Part shown: one piece after another, positions 1-6,891 of the stretch | Position numbering within the stretch: the stretch's first letter is position 1 | Layout of the letters: the number at the start of each line of letters is the position of its first letter | Source of the DNA: an uncultured Clostridia bacterium | Lineage (GTDB): Bacteria > Bacillota_A > Clostridia > Christensenellales > Aristaeellaceae | Direction: 5' to 3' | Length of the DNA: 12,487 nucleotides | Assembly (NCBI GenBank): GCA_947166205.1 | Contig: CAMVDI010000038.1 | Span: 1-12,487 of the forward strand | Program-made: the position numbers and the translations under genes | Notes under the pieces: model-generated | Databases searched by the model: none | Seen by the model: the letters and a program-made list of their open reading frames with translations, nothing else | What the model was told of the DNA's origin: nothing

Positions 1-174
1 GGCATCGGACTGAAGACGGCACAGCGCATCATCGTCGACCTGAAGGACAAGATTCCAGACATGGGAGCTCAGGAGTTCACGAGTGCAGGAGTACAGACAA
101 AAGACCAGCAGATGCCTCCCGGACAAAAACAGGTGCGCGACGAGGCCGTCGGCGCCCTTTTCGAGGAGGAATAA
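1..174 (+). pseudogene. ruvA: 3' part of ruvA (Holliday junction helicase subunit A), truncated in domain III
   Basis: The frame is open from base 1 and ends at TAA 172-174, giving 57 residues. It begins [18 protein letters not shown], which matches the second helix-hairpin-helix of RuvA (E. coli GIGKKTAERLIVEMKDR). A variable linker follows, then RDEAVGAL, the start of the RuvB-binding domain III (E. coli QEAVAALVALGY). At that point the match stops and the frame ends FEEE, so about 40 residues of domain III are missing. RuvA tetramers bind Holliday junctions and recruit RuvB through domain III, so this product should not support branch migration. Third codon positions up to about base 130 are less GC-rich than in the genes that follow, which fits a host-to-phage junction near bases 130-160. 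The GAGGAGG that serves terL lies inside the last codons. The RuvA identity is solid. Whether the truncation is an insertion, a deletion or an assembly join cannot be told from here. Confidence 0.8.
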
Positions 175-177
175 ACC

Positions 178-1419
178 ATGGCCTTTCGCTTTCAGCCCTT
201 CAGCCGGAAGCAGCGCCAGGCCCTCTACTGGTGGCATCCCGGATCCGGCTCGGAGCACTGCCGCCTGATGCTGGCGGACGGGGCCATCCGCAGCGGAAAA
301 ACCGTGGCCATGATCCTGTCCTTCCTGCGGTGGAGCCAGACCGCCTTTGAGAATCAGGAGTTCATCCTGGCGGGGGTCACCACCGGGGCGCTTACCCGGA
401 ACGTGCTGCTGCCCATGTTCCAGATGCTGGAGGCGCTGAGCATCCCCTACGAGCACAAGCGTTCGGCGGGGCTGGTACAGATCGGCGCGAACCGGTATCA
501 CCTCTTCGGCGCGGACAAGGAAGGCTCCCAGGACAAGCTCCAGGGCATGACCGCCGCCGGCGCCTTTGCGGACGAGGTGGCCCTCTTCCCCCGCAGCTTC
601 GTGGACCAGATGATCGGCCGGTGCTCCGTGGCCGGCAGCAAGATCTTCCTGAACTGCAATCCGAACGGGGCGTTCCACTATATCAAGACGGATTTCATCG
701 ACCGGGCGGAGGAGATCGGGATGTACCGGCTCCATTTCACCATGGAGGACAACCTGACCCTGTCCCCGGAGATCCGGGAGAGCTACGCCCGGTCCTTCCA
801 GGGGGTGTTCTACCGCCAGTACATCCTCGGGGAATGGGTCAGCGCCGAAGGCGCGGTCTATCCCATGTGGGACGACGCGGAGAACACCTACGAGGAGTCG
901 GACCCGGAGATGTACCGGGGCATGCGGCGGTACTGCGCGGTGGACTACGGCACCACGAACCCCTGCGTGTTCCTGGACGTCCGGGACGACGGGCGGGTGT
1001 TCCGCGTCGCCCGGGAGTATTACTGGGATTCCGCGGCCGCCCGGCGCCAGAAGACCGACGCGGAATACGCCGAGGATCTGGCGGAGTTTCTGGGCGGCGA
1101 CCGGGATGTCCAGATCATCGTGGATCCCAGCGCCGCCTCCTTCAAGGCGGAGCTGCGGAACCGGGGATTCCGCGTCCAGGACGCGGTGAACCAGGTCCGG
1201 GAGGGCATCTCAACCACCGCCACCCTCATCGGAAACCGGCAGGTGATGGCGGAAAGAAACCGATGCCCCTGCCTGCTGCGGGAGATGCGGTCCTACGTCT
1301 GGGACGACAAGGCCCGCCTGCGGGGGGAGGAGCGGCCGCTGAAGGAGCGGGATCACGCCATGGATGCCCTGCGGTACCTCTGCCACACGAAGACGGACAG
1401 GTTCCGGAGGATGAGATGA
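178..1419 (+). CDS. terL: phage terminase large subunit (ATPase-nuclease)
   Basis: This 413-residue protein is the motor that translocates phage DNA into the prohead and cuts it. Walker A is GAIRSGKT at residues 35-42, and Walker B is AFADE ending at D132-E133. The coupling motif is NCNPNG at 159-164. The C-terminal RNase H-like nuclease has acidic residues at D256 (VDYGTTN), D316 (IIVDPS) and D392/D396 (RDHAMDALRYL). The length is near the short end for complete TerL proteins, but both domains are present. ATG 178 follows GAGGAGG (164-170). The stop codon overlaps an in-frame ATG of the portal frame (ATGA, 1416-1419). A small terminase subunit normally lies just upstream; here a truncated ruvA occupies that place. 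Family assignment is firm, from motifs. Confidence 0.96.
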   Translation: MAFRFQPFSRKQRQALYWWHPGSGSEHCRLMLADGAIRSGKTVAMILSFLRWSQTAFENQEFILAGVTTGALTRNVLLPMFQMLEALSIPYEHKRSAGLVQIGANRYHLFGADKEGSQDKLQGMTAAGAFADEVALFPRSFVDQMIGRCSVAGSKIFLNCNPNGAFHYIKTDFIDRAEEIGMYRLHFTMEDNLTLSPEIRESYARSFQGVFYRQYILGEWVSAEGAVYPMWDDAENTYEESDPEMYRGMRRYCAVDYGTTNPCVFLDVRDDGRVFRVAREYYWDSAAARRQKTDAEYAEDLAEFLGGDRDVQIIVDPSAASFKAELRNRGFRVQDAVNQVREGISTTATLIGNRQVMAERNRCPCLLREMRSYVWDDKARLRGEERPLKERDHAMDALRYLCHTKTDRFRRMR

Positions 1420-1424
1420 TGAGC

Positions 1425-1449
1425 TCCGCCCGGCCGCCGGCCGGGCGGA
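1425..1449 (+). promoter_or_regulatory. perfect 11-bp GC hairpin between terL and portal gene
   Basis: Bases 1425-1435 and 1439-1449 are exact reverse complements around a 3-base loop (GCC). Ten of the eleven pairs are G:C. It begins five bases after the terL stop and ends about 15 bases before the portal ribosome binding site. No T run follows, so it is not a standard intrinsic terminator. Likely roles are an RNA processing or stability element, or a structure that tunes portal translation. The structure is seen; its function is inferred. Confidence 0.6.
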
Positions 1450-1478
1450 ATCGACGCAAACCAGAAAGGAGGAAGACC

Positions 1479-2834
1479 TTGAGCCGAAAGAAACGCCCCG
1501 CCTGGGACCGGACCCCGGCCGGCCCCGGGCTTTCCGGAGGGCTGGCCGGGGGATTCTCCGGAGGGCTTTCCGGGTTTCTCCCCGGAGGATCCGGAGTCCT
1601 CGGCGGCTCCGGCGGCTTCGGCGGGCTCTCCGCGGGATTCCCGGAATACGCCGGGGAGGGCTGCGGGCTGCCCGCGGCCTCCCTGACGGACAATCCTGCG
1701 CTGCTGACGGCGCTGTACCGGGAGTCCTGGCTGGCGAAGCGGATCATCGACATGCCCTGCGAGGATATGACCCGGTCCTGGTATGAGCCCTGGCCGGAGA
1801 TCCCGCCGGAGGATCTGGATCTGCTGCGCCGGACGGAGGCCCGCCACGAGATCCGCCGGGAGATCACCAACGCGATCCGCTGGGCCCGGCTTTACGGCGG
1901 CGCCTGCGCCCTGATGGTGCTCCGGGGACAGGAGGGCATGCTGGATCAGCCGCTGGACCTGAACCGGATCGCCCCGGGGGACTTCCGGGGGCTGCTGATC
2001 CGGGACCGGGTCGACGGGGTGGAGCCCTCCCTGGATCTGGAGGATGACCTGGACGATCCGGACTTCGGCTATCCCCGGTACTACGACTTTCGGACCGAGG
2101 ATCTGGGATCCCTCCGGGTGCACCACAGCCGGGTGCTCCGCTTCACCGGCCGGGATCTTCCCCGCCGGGAGGAAGAGGCGGAGCGCTTCTGGGGCGCCAG
2201 CGAGCTGGAGCATCTGTGGGAGGAGCTGCAGAAGCGCTCCGCCACCTCCGCCAACATCGCCCGGCTGGTTTTCCAGGCCAACGTGACCACGCTGAAGATG
2301 AGCGACTTCGGCGAGCTGCTCGCCCTGGGCACGGACCGCCAGCGCAGCCAGGTGCTCGCCGCCATCGGGGAGCAGAACCGGCTGCGGAACTCCTTCGGGC
2401 TGCAGCTGCTCTCCGCCGGGGATACCTATGAAAACCATCCCTATTCCTTCGCCGGGCTCAGCGAGGTCTACGAGGCCTTCATGATGGACATGGCCGGGGC
2501 GGCGGGCATCCCCGCCACCCGGCTCTTCGGCCGCAGCCCGGACGGCATGAACGCCACCGGGGAGTCGGATCTGAAAAACTACTACGAGCTCATCGGCCAG
2601 ATGCAGGAGCGTCACCTCCGGCCGGCGCTGGAGCGGCTGCTGCCCGTCATGGGCATGAGCTGCTGGGGATGCCTGCCGGAGAACCCGGAGATTCGTTTCC
2701 CTTCCCTCATGACCACCTCCCCCCGGGAGGAGGCGGAGATCCGCGCGAAGAACGCCGATACCCTCGTCCGGGCCGCGCAGGCAGGCCTCCTCACCCGGGA
2801 GGAGGCCCGCGCCCGCCTCCTCGATCTCCTGTGA
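1479..2834 (+). CDS. phage portal protein, DUF1073 (PF06381) family
   Basis: This 451-residue protein would form the dodecameric ring at the capsid vertex through which DNA enters and to which terminase and neck proteins dock. The family signature is LYRESWLAKRIIDMPCEDMT at about residues 79-98. RLFGRSPDG at 348-356, followed by MNATGESD, is the conserved loop of DUF1073 portals. The chosen start is TTG 1479, with AAAGGAGG (1465-1472) six bases upstream. An in-frame ATG at 1416 overlapping the terL stop would add 21 residues across the hairpin and is less likely. Residues 15-63 are a low-complexity stretch in which 22 of 49 residues are Gly, with SGGL/GGF-type units; this is unusual for the family. 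Domain databases also link this family name to Acb1-type anti-CBASS proteins, but gene order supports the portal role here. Confidence 0.9.
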   Translation: MSRKKRPAWDRTPAGPGLSGGLAGGFSGGLSGFLPGGSGVLGGSGGFGGLSAGFPEYAGEGCGLPAASLTDNPALLTALYRESWLAKRIIDMPCEDMTRSWYEPWPEIPPEDLDLLRRTEARHEIRREITNAIRWARLYGGACALMVLRGQEGMLDQPLDLNRIAPGDFRGLLIRDRVDGVEPSLDLEDDLDDPDFGYPRYYDFRTEDLGSLRVHHSRVLRFTGRDLPRREEEAERFWGASELEHLWEELQKRSATSANIARLVFQANVTTLKMSDFGELLALGTDRQRSQVLAAIGEQNRLRNSFGLQLLSAGDTYENHPYSFAGLSEVYEAFMMDMAGAAGIPATRLFGRSPDGMNATGESDLKNYYELIGQMQERHLRPALERLLPVMGMSCWGCLPENPEIRFPSLMTTSPREEAEIRAKNADTLVRAAQAGLLTREEARARLLDLL

Positions 2835-2839
2835 GAAAA

Positions 2840-2862
2840 CACAGGGAGACGGACCTTTTGTG
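2840..2862. repeat. 23-nt palindromic repeat, copy 1 (diverged)
   Basis: The element starts CACAGGG and ends CTTTTGTG, six bases after the portal stop codon. It shares 21 of 23 bases with the copy at 4514-4536; the similarity extends a few bases to either side, in the same orientation and the same position after a stop codon. The hairpin here has two mismatches. The motif resembles a short palindrome dispersed in many Clostridia genomes, often thought to be moved by IS200-like REP-associated transposases. That likeness is from memory, not from a search. Confidence 0.7.
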
Positions 2863-2940
2863 CGAATTTCCTCTGACTTCCTCTTTTTGAAGCCCTCAAC
2901 CCCTTCCCTCCGTAAATCATCTGAAAGGAAGAAGAAGCTC

Positions 2941-4509
2941 TTGATTTACTTTGGAACCCGCCTCTCCGAGAACATCTCCCTCCGGGAGCCGGAGGGCTAC
3001 CTGATCTGCCTGAACGTGCCCGTGGCCCGGACGGGCGTCCAGGACTACCTGCCCTCCGAGCTGGGCCTGCCGGAGCCGGACTCCCGCCTGATCCCCGTGC
3101 TGCGGCCGGAGGAGGAGGTCTTCTCCCCCGCCTGCATGGCATCCTTCGAGGGCATGCCGGTCACGGACGAGCACCCCTCCGCCCCGGAGGGCGTCACGGC
3201 GGAGAACATCCGAAACCTGCAGAAGGGCCACGCCCACAGCGTCCGCCGCGGCGCCGGCCCGGAGTCGGATCTGCTGCTGGCGGATCTGATCATCACCGAC
3301 CCCGTCCTCATCGGGGAGATCCGCGCCGGAAAGCGGGAGATCTCCTGCGGGTACAACTACGTGCTCTGCGAGGAGGACGGAAACCTGATTCAGCGGGAAA
3401 TCCGCGGGAACCACGTGGCGGTCGTCGATACCGGCCGCGCGGGGCCCCGCGTATCCATCAAGGACTCAATGGAAAGGAGAAAACAGCGAATGAAAACCCA
3501 AACCCAAATGAAAGCGAAGAACCTCTGGCAGGCGCGGCTCATGGCCCGCATGGCCCGGGACGGCGATGTCGAGGGCCTGTCCGAAATCATCGCCGGGATG
3601 ATGGAGGAAAACGCCGCGGCGCCCGCCCCCGCGCTCCCCGAAGCCCTGCCCGCGTCCGCTCCCGTCACTCTCCCGGCCGCCCCCGCCGCCCTTCCGGCCG
3701 ACCCGGTGGTCTCCGCGGTCGTGTCCGCCCTGGCGGAGAATCCGGATCCCGCCCCGGCCGGGGATGAGGGCGCGGCTCCCGTCGTCGTGGAAGCCCCGGC
3801 GGATCAGCCCGTGATCGTGGACTGCAGCCCGGAGATCATGGAGCTGCTCCGCCGGATCGTGAGCCTGCTTTCCGCCTCCGCCGGGGATTGCGATCCGGAC
3901 CGGGCGGCGGATGAGGATCCGGATTCCGCTGACGCCGGGCAGGCCGGCGCCGCCGCGGAGAACGCGGAGAACGCCGCCCAGGCTGCTACGGCGGCCGTGG
4001 CCGCGGCCGGAGCCGGTAAGCTGGCGGAAGCCGCCGCCGAAGCGGCGGCCGCCGCGGCAGGGGATCTGGCGGAAGGTGCCGTTCCCAGCTCCGACGGGGA
4101 CCCGGTCGATGAGCTGGTGGCGGAGATCCTCGGCGGCGACGGGGAGGAACCCGGAACCGCCGGCGGGGAGGACATCCTCTCCCACATTCTGGAGCCCGGC
4201 GAAGGCACGGACGACGATCCCGCGGATCCCGGGGACCCCGATGCCCGGGCGGCGGATGCCTTGCGGGCCGCGGACGCCCTGCGGGCGGCCCTGAGCTCCT
4301 TCCGGCCCCAGCTGAAGCGCATGTCCCCCCGGGAGCGCCGGCTGTTCAACGCGGACGTGGCCGCCCGGATGAAGGCCCTCTCCCGGAAGGCCGCGGCTCC
4401 CGGAAAGCCCGATGCCTACGCGGCCCTGCGGAAGGGCGTCTCCCGGGATCAGAGCGCCCGCGGCCTCGGCCGGAAGATCATGGCCGCCCGCAACGCCAAC
4501 TTCAAGTGA
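2941..4509 (+). CDS. DUF2213 prohead protease fused to Ala-rich scaffold domain
   Basis: This 522-residue protein has two parts. Residues 1 to about 176 are a DUF2213 domain. It opens with EPEGYLICLNVPVARTGVQ, contains VTDEHP (H78), GKREISCGYN (S135) and IRGNHVAVVDTGRAGP (H158), and is taken to be the head maturation protease. H78 and S135 are the likely catalytic pair, by analogy with other prohead proteases. Residues from about 184 on are Ala/Pro/Glu/Asp-rich and low in complexity, ending in a basic segment (ARGLGRKIMAARNANFK), as in scaffolding proteins that bind capsid subunits. The chosen start is TTG 2941 after AAAGGAA (2924-2930), because family similarity begins a few residues later. 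A GTG at 2860 in the same frame would add 27 residues, but it lies inside the palindromic repeat and has no ribosome binding site. The order portal, protease-scaffold, cement, capsid is standard for this module. Confidence 0.88.
   Translation: MIYFGTRLSENISLREPEGYLICLNVPVARTGVQDYLPSELGLPEPDSRLIPVLRPEEEVFSPACMASFEGMPVTDEHPSAPEGVTAENIRNLQKGHAHSVRRGAGPESDLLLADLIITDPVLIGEIRAGKREISCGYNYVLCEEDGNLIQREIRGNHVAVVDTGRAGPRVSIKDSMERRKQRMKTQTQMKAKNLWQARLMARMARDGDVEGLSEIIAGMMEENAAAPAPALPEALPASAPVTLPAAPAALPADPVVSAVVSALAENPDPAPAGDEGAAPVVVEAPADQPVIVDCSPEIMELLRRIVSLLSASAGDCDPDRAADEDPDSADAGQAGAAAENAENAAQAATAAVAAAGAGKLAEAAAEAAAAAAGDLAEGAVPSSDGDPVDELVAEILGGDGEEPGTAGGEDILSHILEPGEGTDDDPADPGDPDARAADALRAADALRAALSSFRPQLKRMSPRERRLFNADVAARMKALSRKAAAPGKPDAYAALRKGVSRDQSARGLGRKIMAARNANFK
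3473..3479 (+). promoter_or_regulatory. internal ribosome binding site for a separate scaffold product
   Basis: AAAGGAG lies ten bases before ATG 3490, inside the protease-scaffold gene and in its frame. It falls at the boundary between the protease domain and the Ala-rich scaffold part. It is as strong as the sites before the annotated genes. Confidence 0.6.
3490..4509 (+). CDS. probable nested scaffold protein from internal in-frame start
   Basis: Starting at ATG 3490 (residue 184 of the longer protein) gives a 339-residue product. It begins MKTQTQMKAKNLWQARLMAR and consists only of the acidic, Ala-rich scaffold part and the basic C-terminal tail. The arrangement mirrors lambda C/Nu3, where a scaffold is made in frame from within the protease gene so that scaffold outnumbers protease. 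Support is the internal AAAGGAG, its placement at the domain boundary and the in-frame ATG. The spacing of ten bases is slightly long. This is an inference from signals in the sequence; the family is not known to me to have a proven internal start. Confidence 0.5.
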   Translation: MKTQTQMKAKNLWQARLMARMARDGDVEGLSEIIAGMMEENAAAPAPALPEALPASAPVTLPAAPAALPADPVVSAVVSALAENPDPAPAGDEGAAPVVVEAPADQPVIVDCSPEIMELLRRIVSLLSASAGDCDPDRAADEDPDSADAGQAGAAAENAENAAQAATAAVAAAGAGKLAEAAAEAAAAAAGDLAEGAVPSSDGDPVDELVAEILGGDGEEPGTAGGEDILSHILEPGEGTDDDPADPGDPDARAADALRAADALRAALSSFRPQLKRMSPRERRLFNADVAARMKALSRKAAAPGKPDAYAALRKGVSRDQSARGLGRKIMAARNANFK

Positions 4510-4513
4510 GGAA

Positions 4514-4536
4514 CACAGGGGGACGGTCCTTTTGTG
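4514..4536. repeat. 23-nt palindromic repeat, copy 2
   Basis: The element starts CACAGGGGG and ends CTTTTGTG, four bases after the stop of the protease-scaffold gene. As RNA it can fold symmetrically about G4525: CACA pairs with TGTG, three G bases with three T bases (G:U), and GGAC with GTCC. The symmetry is perfect when G:U pairs are allowed. It is the second copy of the element at 2840-2862. Confidence 0.7.
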
Positions 4537-4597
4537 CGGATCAGCTCCCCCAACACCCCTGAACACCAGAACAAACACAGAAAGTGAGGTTTCCTTC

Positions 4598-5077
4598 ATG
4601 GGACAGGTTCTGAAAACCTTCCGGAACGGTTTCCCCGGCACGATCTCCCGCGCCGTGGATGATATCGTCATCGCCCAGCCCAACAAGTCCGGCGCGGTTC
4701 TGCCCTTCGGCACCCCCGTGGCGCTGAATCCCGCGAAAACCGGCGTCGTTCCCTTCAACCCCTCCACCCATACCGCCGCCGATTTCATCGGCGTCACGGT
4801 GCGGCTTCCCTCGAAAACCCCGGACACCTACGGCAGCGGCACCGGCGCCTACGCCGCCAACGACATGGCGGATATCCTGGTCCGGGGCCACATCATCGTG
4901 GAGATGGACAGCACCTCCGCCGGCCCCGGCGACGCGGCCGCCATCCGCAAGAGCGACGGCGCCTTCACCGTGGGCACCGGCGACGCCGTCGTGCCCCTGA
5001 CCAACGTCCGCGTCTCCTCCGCCCCCGGGGATTCCGGCCTGGCCGAGATTCTGCTGACCGGGCGGAACAAGCTGTAA
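4598..5077 (+). CDS. capsid cement/decoration protein (Gp24-like structural cement)
   Basis: This 159-residue protein lies between the scaffold and capsid genes, where DUF1073/DUF2184 phages carry a small cement protein that sits on the shell and stabilises it. The N-terminus (MGQVLKTFRNGFPG) followed by GAVLPFGTPVALNP, FIGVTVR, and a later beta-rich stretch (DMADILVRGHIIVEM) fits the pattern of that family. It shows no membrane segment or signal peptide. ATG 4598 follows GAGGT (4586-4590). The frame extends upstream to 4412, but that extension overlaps the scaffold gene and the palindromic repeat and has no ribosome binding site, so it is rejected. The family call rests on pattern and position. 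Confidence 0.72.
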   Translation: MGQVLKTFRNGFPGTISRAVDDIVIAQPNKSGAVLPFGTPVALNPAKTGVVPFNPSTHTAADFIGVTVRLPSKTPDTYGSGTGAYAANDMADILVRGHIIVEMDSTSAGPGDAAAIRKSDGAFTVGTGDAVVPLTNVRVSSAPGDSGLAEILLTGRNKL

Positions 5078-5096
5078 GAGAAAGGAGCTGACCCCT

Positions 5097-6068
5097 TTGG
5101 CTAAATACGCTGCCCTTCGCACCCCGGCCCACCTCCGGGCGAACGACTCCTATACCTTCCTGATGAAGGAGCTGGAGAAGGTGGACGATAAGATCCTGGA
5201 GCCCCTGACCGGCACGGACTGGCCCCGGGACATGCCGGTCATCACCGGCGGCGGCCTGCTGGAGTCCATCGTCTCCGTGGACGTGACCTACGGATCCTCC
5301 GGCCGGGACGAGGATAACCTGATCTTCGACGCCACGAACGACATTCCCGTGGTCCAGGCGGACATGAGCCAGTCCGTCGCCCGGTGCTTCAGCTTCGCGG
5401 AATACATGGTTTTCAACACCCTGGAGCGGGAGAAGATGATGACCGTGGGCCGGGATCCGGAGACCTTCCTGAACAAGGGCATCCGCCTCCACTGCGACAA
5501 GGTCATCGACCGGTCCGTTTACCGGGGCTTCGACAAGGTGCATTCCACCGGCCTGGTCAACAATCCCGCCGTCATGCGCTCCGCCGCGGCCCCCTCCGGC
5601 TCGGGCGGCAGCCCCGCCTGGTCCGGCAAGACCGCGGACCAGATCCTGAACGATATCAACACGATCATCTCCGGCATCTGGAAGGCCTGCGACTGCTCCT
5701 CCGATGCCCTGCCGAACCACATCCTCGTGCCCGTGGAGCAGTTCGGCATGCTGGTGACCCGCAAGGTCTCCGACGATTCCGAGCGGTCCATCCTGACCTA
5801 CGTGCTGGAGAACAACCTGACGAATCAGCAGGGCGGCCGCCTGGTGATCTCCCCCTGCAAGTGGTGCAGCGGGATCGGCTCCTCCGGCACGGACCGGATG
5901 GTCTGCTACATCAACGATCCGGAGAAGATCTGCTTCAACCTGACGCAGCCCCTGCGCCGGATGGACACGGAGTACGCCGAGATGCGGATCAAGATTCCGT
6001 ACATCGCCCAGTTCTCCGAGGTGCGCTTCCTCTATCCCCAGACCGTCCGCTACATGGACTCGATTTAA
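5097..6068 (+). CDS. major capsid protein, DUF2184 (PF09950) family
   Basis: This 323-residue protein should be the main shell subunit with an HK97-type fold. Features typical of DUF2184 capsid proteins are an N-terminal helix region ending FLMKELEKVDDKILEPL, a YGSSGRDEDN segment, ADMSQSVARCFSFAEYMVF in the middle, and a C-terminus with EYAEMRIKIPYIAQFSEVRF and a final Tyr/Met-rich strand. It contains several Cys residues. The start is TTG 5097, behind AAAGGAG (5081-5087). No ATG gives a better start: the next in-frame Met is residue 23. A TTG start for what should be the most abundant phage protein is notable. The short gap after the cement gene implies co-translation. Confidence 0.9.
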   Translation: MAKYAALRTPAHLRANDSYTFLMKELEKVDDKILEPLTGTDWPRDMPVITGGGLLESIVSVDVTYGSSGRDEDNLIFDATNDIPVVQADMSQSVARCFSFAEYMVFNTLEREKMMTVGRDPETFLNKGIRLHCDKVIDRSVYRGFDKVHSTGLVNNPAVMRSAAAPSGSGGSPAWSGKTADQILNDINTIISGIWKACDCSSDALPNHILVPVEQFGMLVTRKVSDDSERSILTYVLENNLTNQQGGRLVISPCKWCSGIGSSGTDRMVCYINDPEKICFNLTQPLRRMDTEYAEMRIKIPYIAQFSEVRFLYPQTVRYMDSI

Positions 6069-6080
6069 GGGGGGAGCCGC

Positions 6081-6449
6081 ATGCTGATTCTTTCCAGGGT
6101 CTGCGCGGAGTTCACGAACCGCGCCGGCCAGCCCGTTTTCACCGTCGGTCCCCGGGATCTGCTGACCTTTCTGAACGCGCCGGAGGAGATCCGGGCGGAT
6201 CCCCTCTTCCGCCTGCTCGCGGCGGATGGATCCCTGGAAGCCGTCGAGGGGCGGCGGGACGGCCCCGCCGTGTTCGCTGCCGGGCCGATGGGTCCGATGC
6301 CTGCGGATGCCGCGGAGCCGATGACGGAAGAGGATGCCGGGGCGGCAAAAGCCGCAGCGCCGTCCGCCGGCGCGGCCGAGGCCCCTGAGGCCGCGCCTTC
6401 GGGCAAGGCCTCCTCCCGCTCCGGCTCCCGGAAGGCTGCTGCCCGATGA
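6081..6449 (+). CDS. small Ala-rich protein of unknown function, head module
   Basis: This 122-residue protein starts at ATG 6081 behind AAGGGGGGAG (6067-6076), 12 bases after the capsid gene. Residues 1-58 look folded (VGPRDLLTFLNAPEEIRADPLF, broken here only by my quotation, then RLLAADGSLE). The rest is a disordered Ala/Pro/Glu tail ending in a basic run (SRSGSRKAAAR). Its stop overlaps the next start (ATGA, 6446-6449), so the two are probably translationally coupled. Small proteins of this form often follow the capsid gene in Bacillota phages, but I know no proven role. A minor head or connector accessory is possible. Confidence 0.6.
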   Translation: MLILSRVCAEFTNRAGQPVFTVGPRDLLTFLNAPEEIRADPLFRLLAADGSLEAVEGRRDGPAVFAAGPMGPMPADAAEPMTEEDAGAAKAAAPSAGAAEAPEAAPSGKASSRSGSRKAAAR

Positions 6450-6853
6450 CCGCCGCCGATTTCCTGGCCTTCTATCCCCAGTTTGACGGCGTTTTCCCGG
6501 AGGCGGTGCTCACCGCCTGCGTCGCCTCGGCCGAAGCCCGCTTCGGCGGCTTCGCCGAGGACGCGGAGGAGGCCCGCCGGCTGTATACAGCCCACAGGCT
6601 GACCCTCTATGCCCGGACCGTGCCCGCCTCCCGGGAGGCCCAGGGCGGAGTCTCCTCCTTCTCCGCCCTGGCCTCCTCAGGGGACGGCACCCGGGTCACC
6701 GGCAAAAAGGTCGACGACGTGTCCGTGACCTACGCCTCCGGCGCCTCCTCATCCTCCGCCGCCACCGGCCTGACGGATCTGGGGGAGACGGTCTACGGGC
6801 TGCAGCTGCTGACCCTCCTCCGGCTCCACAGTCTGCCCCGCTACGTCCCATAG
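6446..6853 (+). CDS. DUF4054 head-tail connector (adaptor) protein
   Basis: This 135-residue protein matches the DUF4054 (PF13262) pattern. The N-terminus FLAFYPQFDGVFPEAVLTAC is followed by helices with AEARF and AEEARRLYTAHRLTLYA, then a GTRVTGKKVDDVSVTYA hairpin and a C-terminal helix (GETVYGLQLLTLLRL). Proteins of this family sit under the portal ring as connector/adaptor subunits at head completion. The start overlaps the previous stop codon by ATGA. The position directly after the capsid region agrees. Confidence 0.85.
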   Translation: MTAADFLAFYPQFDGVFPEAVLTACVASAEARFGGFAEDAEEARRLYTAHRLTLYARTVPASREAQGGVSSFSALASSGDGTRVTGKKVDDVSVTYASGASSSSAATGLTDLGETVYGLQLLTLLRLHSLPRYVP

Positions 6854-6891
6854 TCCGCGTCCGCCCAATACTTTTTCCCGGAGGTAATGCC

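Noticed and set aside
1353..2615. 420-codon open frame on the minus strand across the portal gene
   Set aside because: It is antisense to a clear portal gene, and the product is a low-complexity Gly/Pro/Arg-rich string typical of shadow frames in GC-rich coding DNA. No ribosome binding site.
2887..2918. TTGAAG and TAAATC as a promoter before the protease gene
   Set aside because: The spacing is about 20 bases and both boxes are poor.
2860..2940. GTG 2860 as the start of the protease gene
   Set aside because: It lies inside the palindromic repeat, has no ribosome binding site, and the extra residues do not resemble the family.
4514..4545. Second 23-nt palindrome as an intrinsic terminator
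   Set aside because: The T run is inside the 3' arm of the stem rather than after it, and the operon continues with the capsid genes.
3466..4827. 453-codon minus-strand frame across the scaffold and cement genes
   Set aside because: Shadow of the Ala-rich scaffold codons; no family pattern and no initiation signals.
5384..6388. 334-codon plus-strand frame overlapping the capsid gene
   Set aside because: It overlaps a strong DUF2184 gene in another frame, and its composition (Arg/Pro/Gly) is that of an out-of-frame reading.
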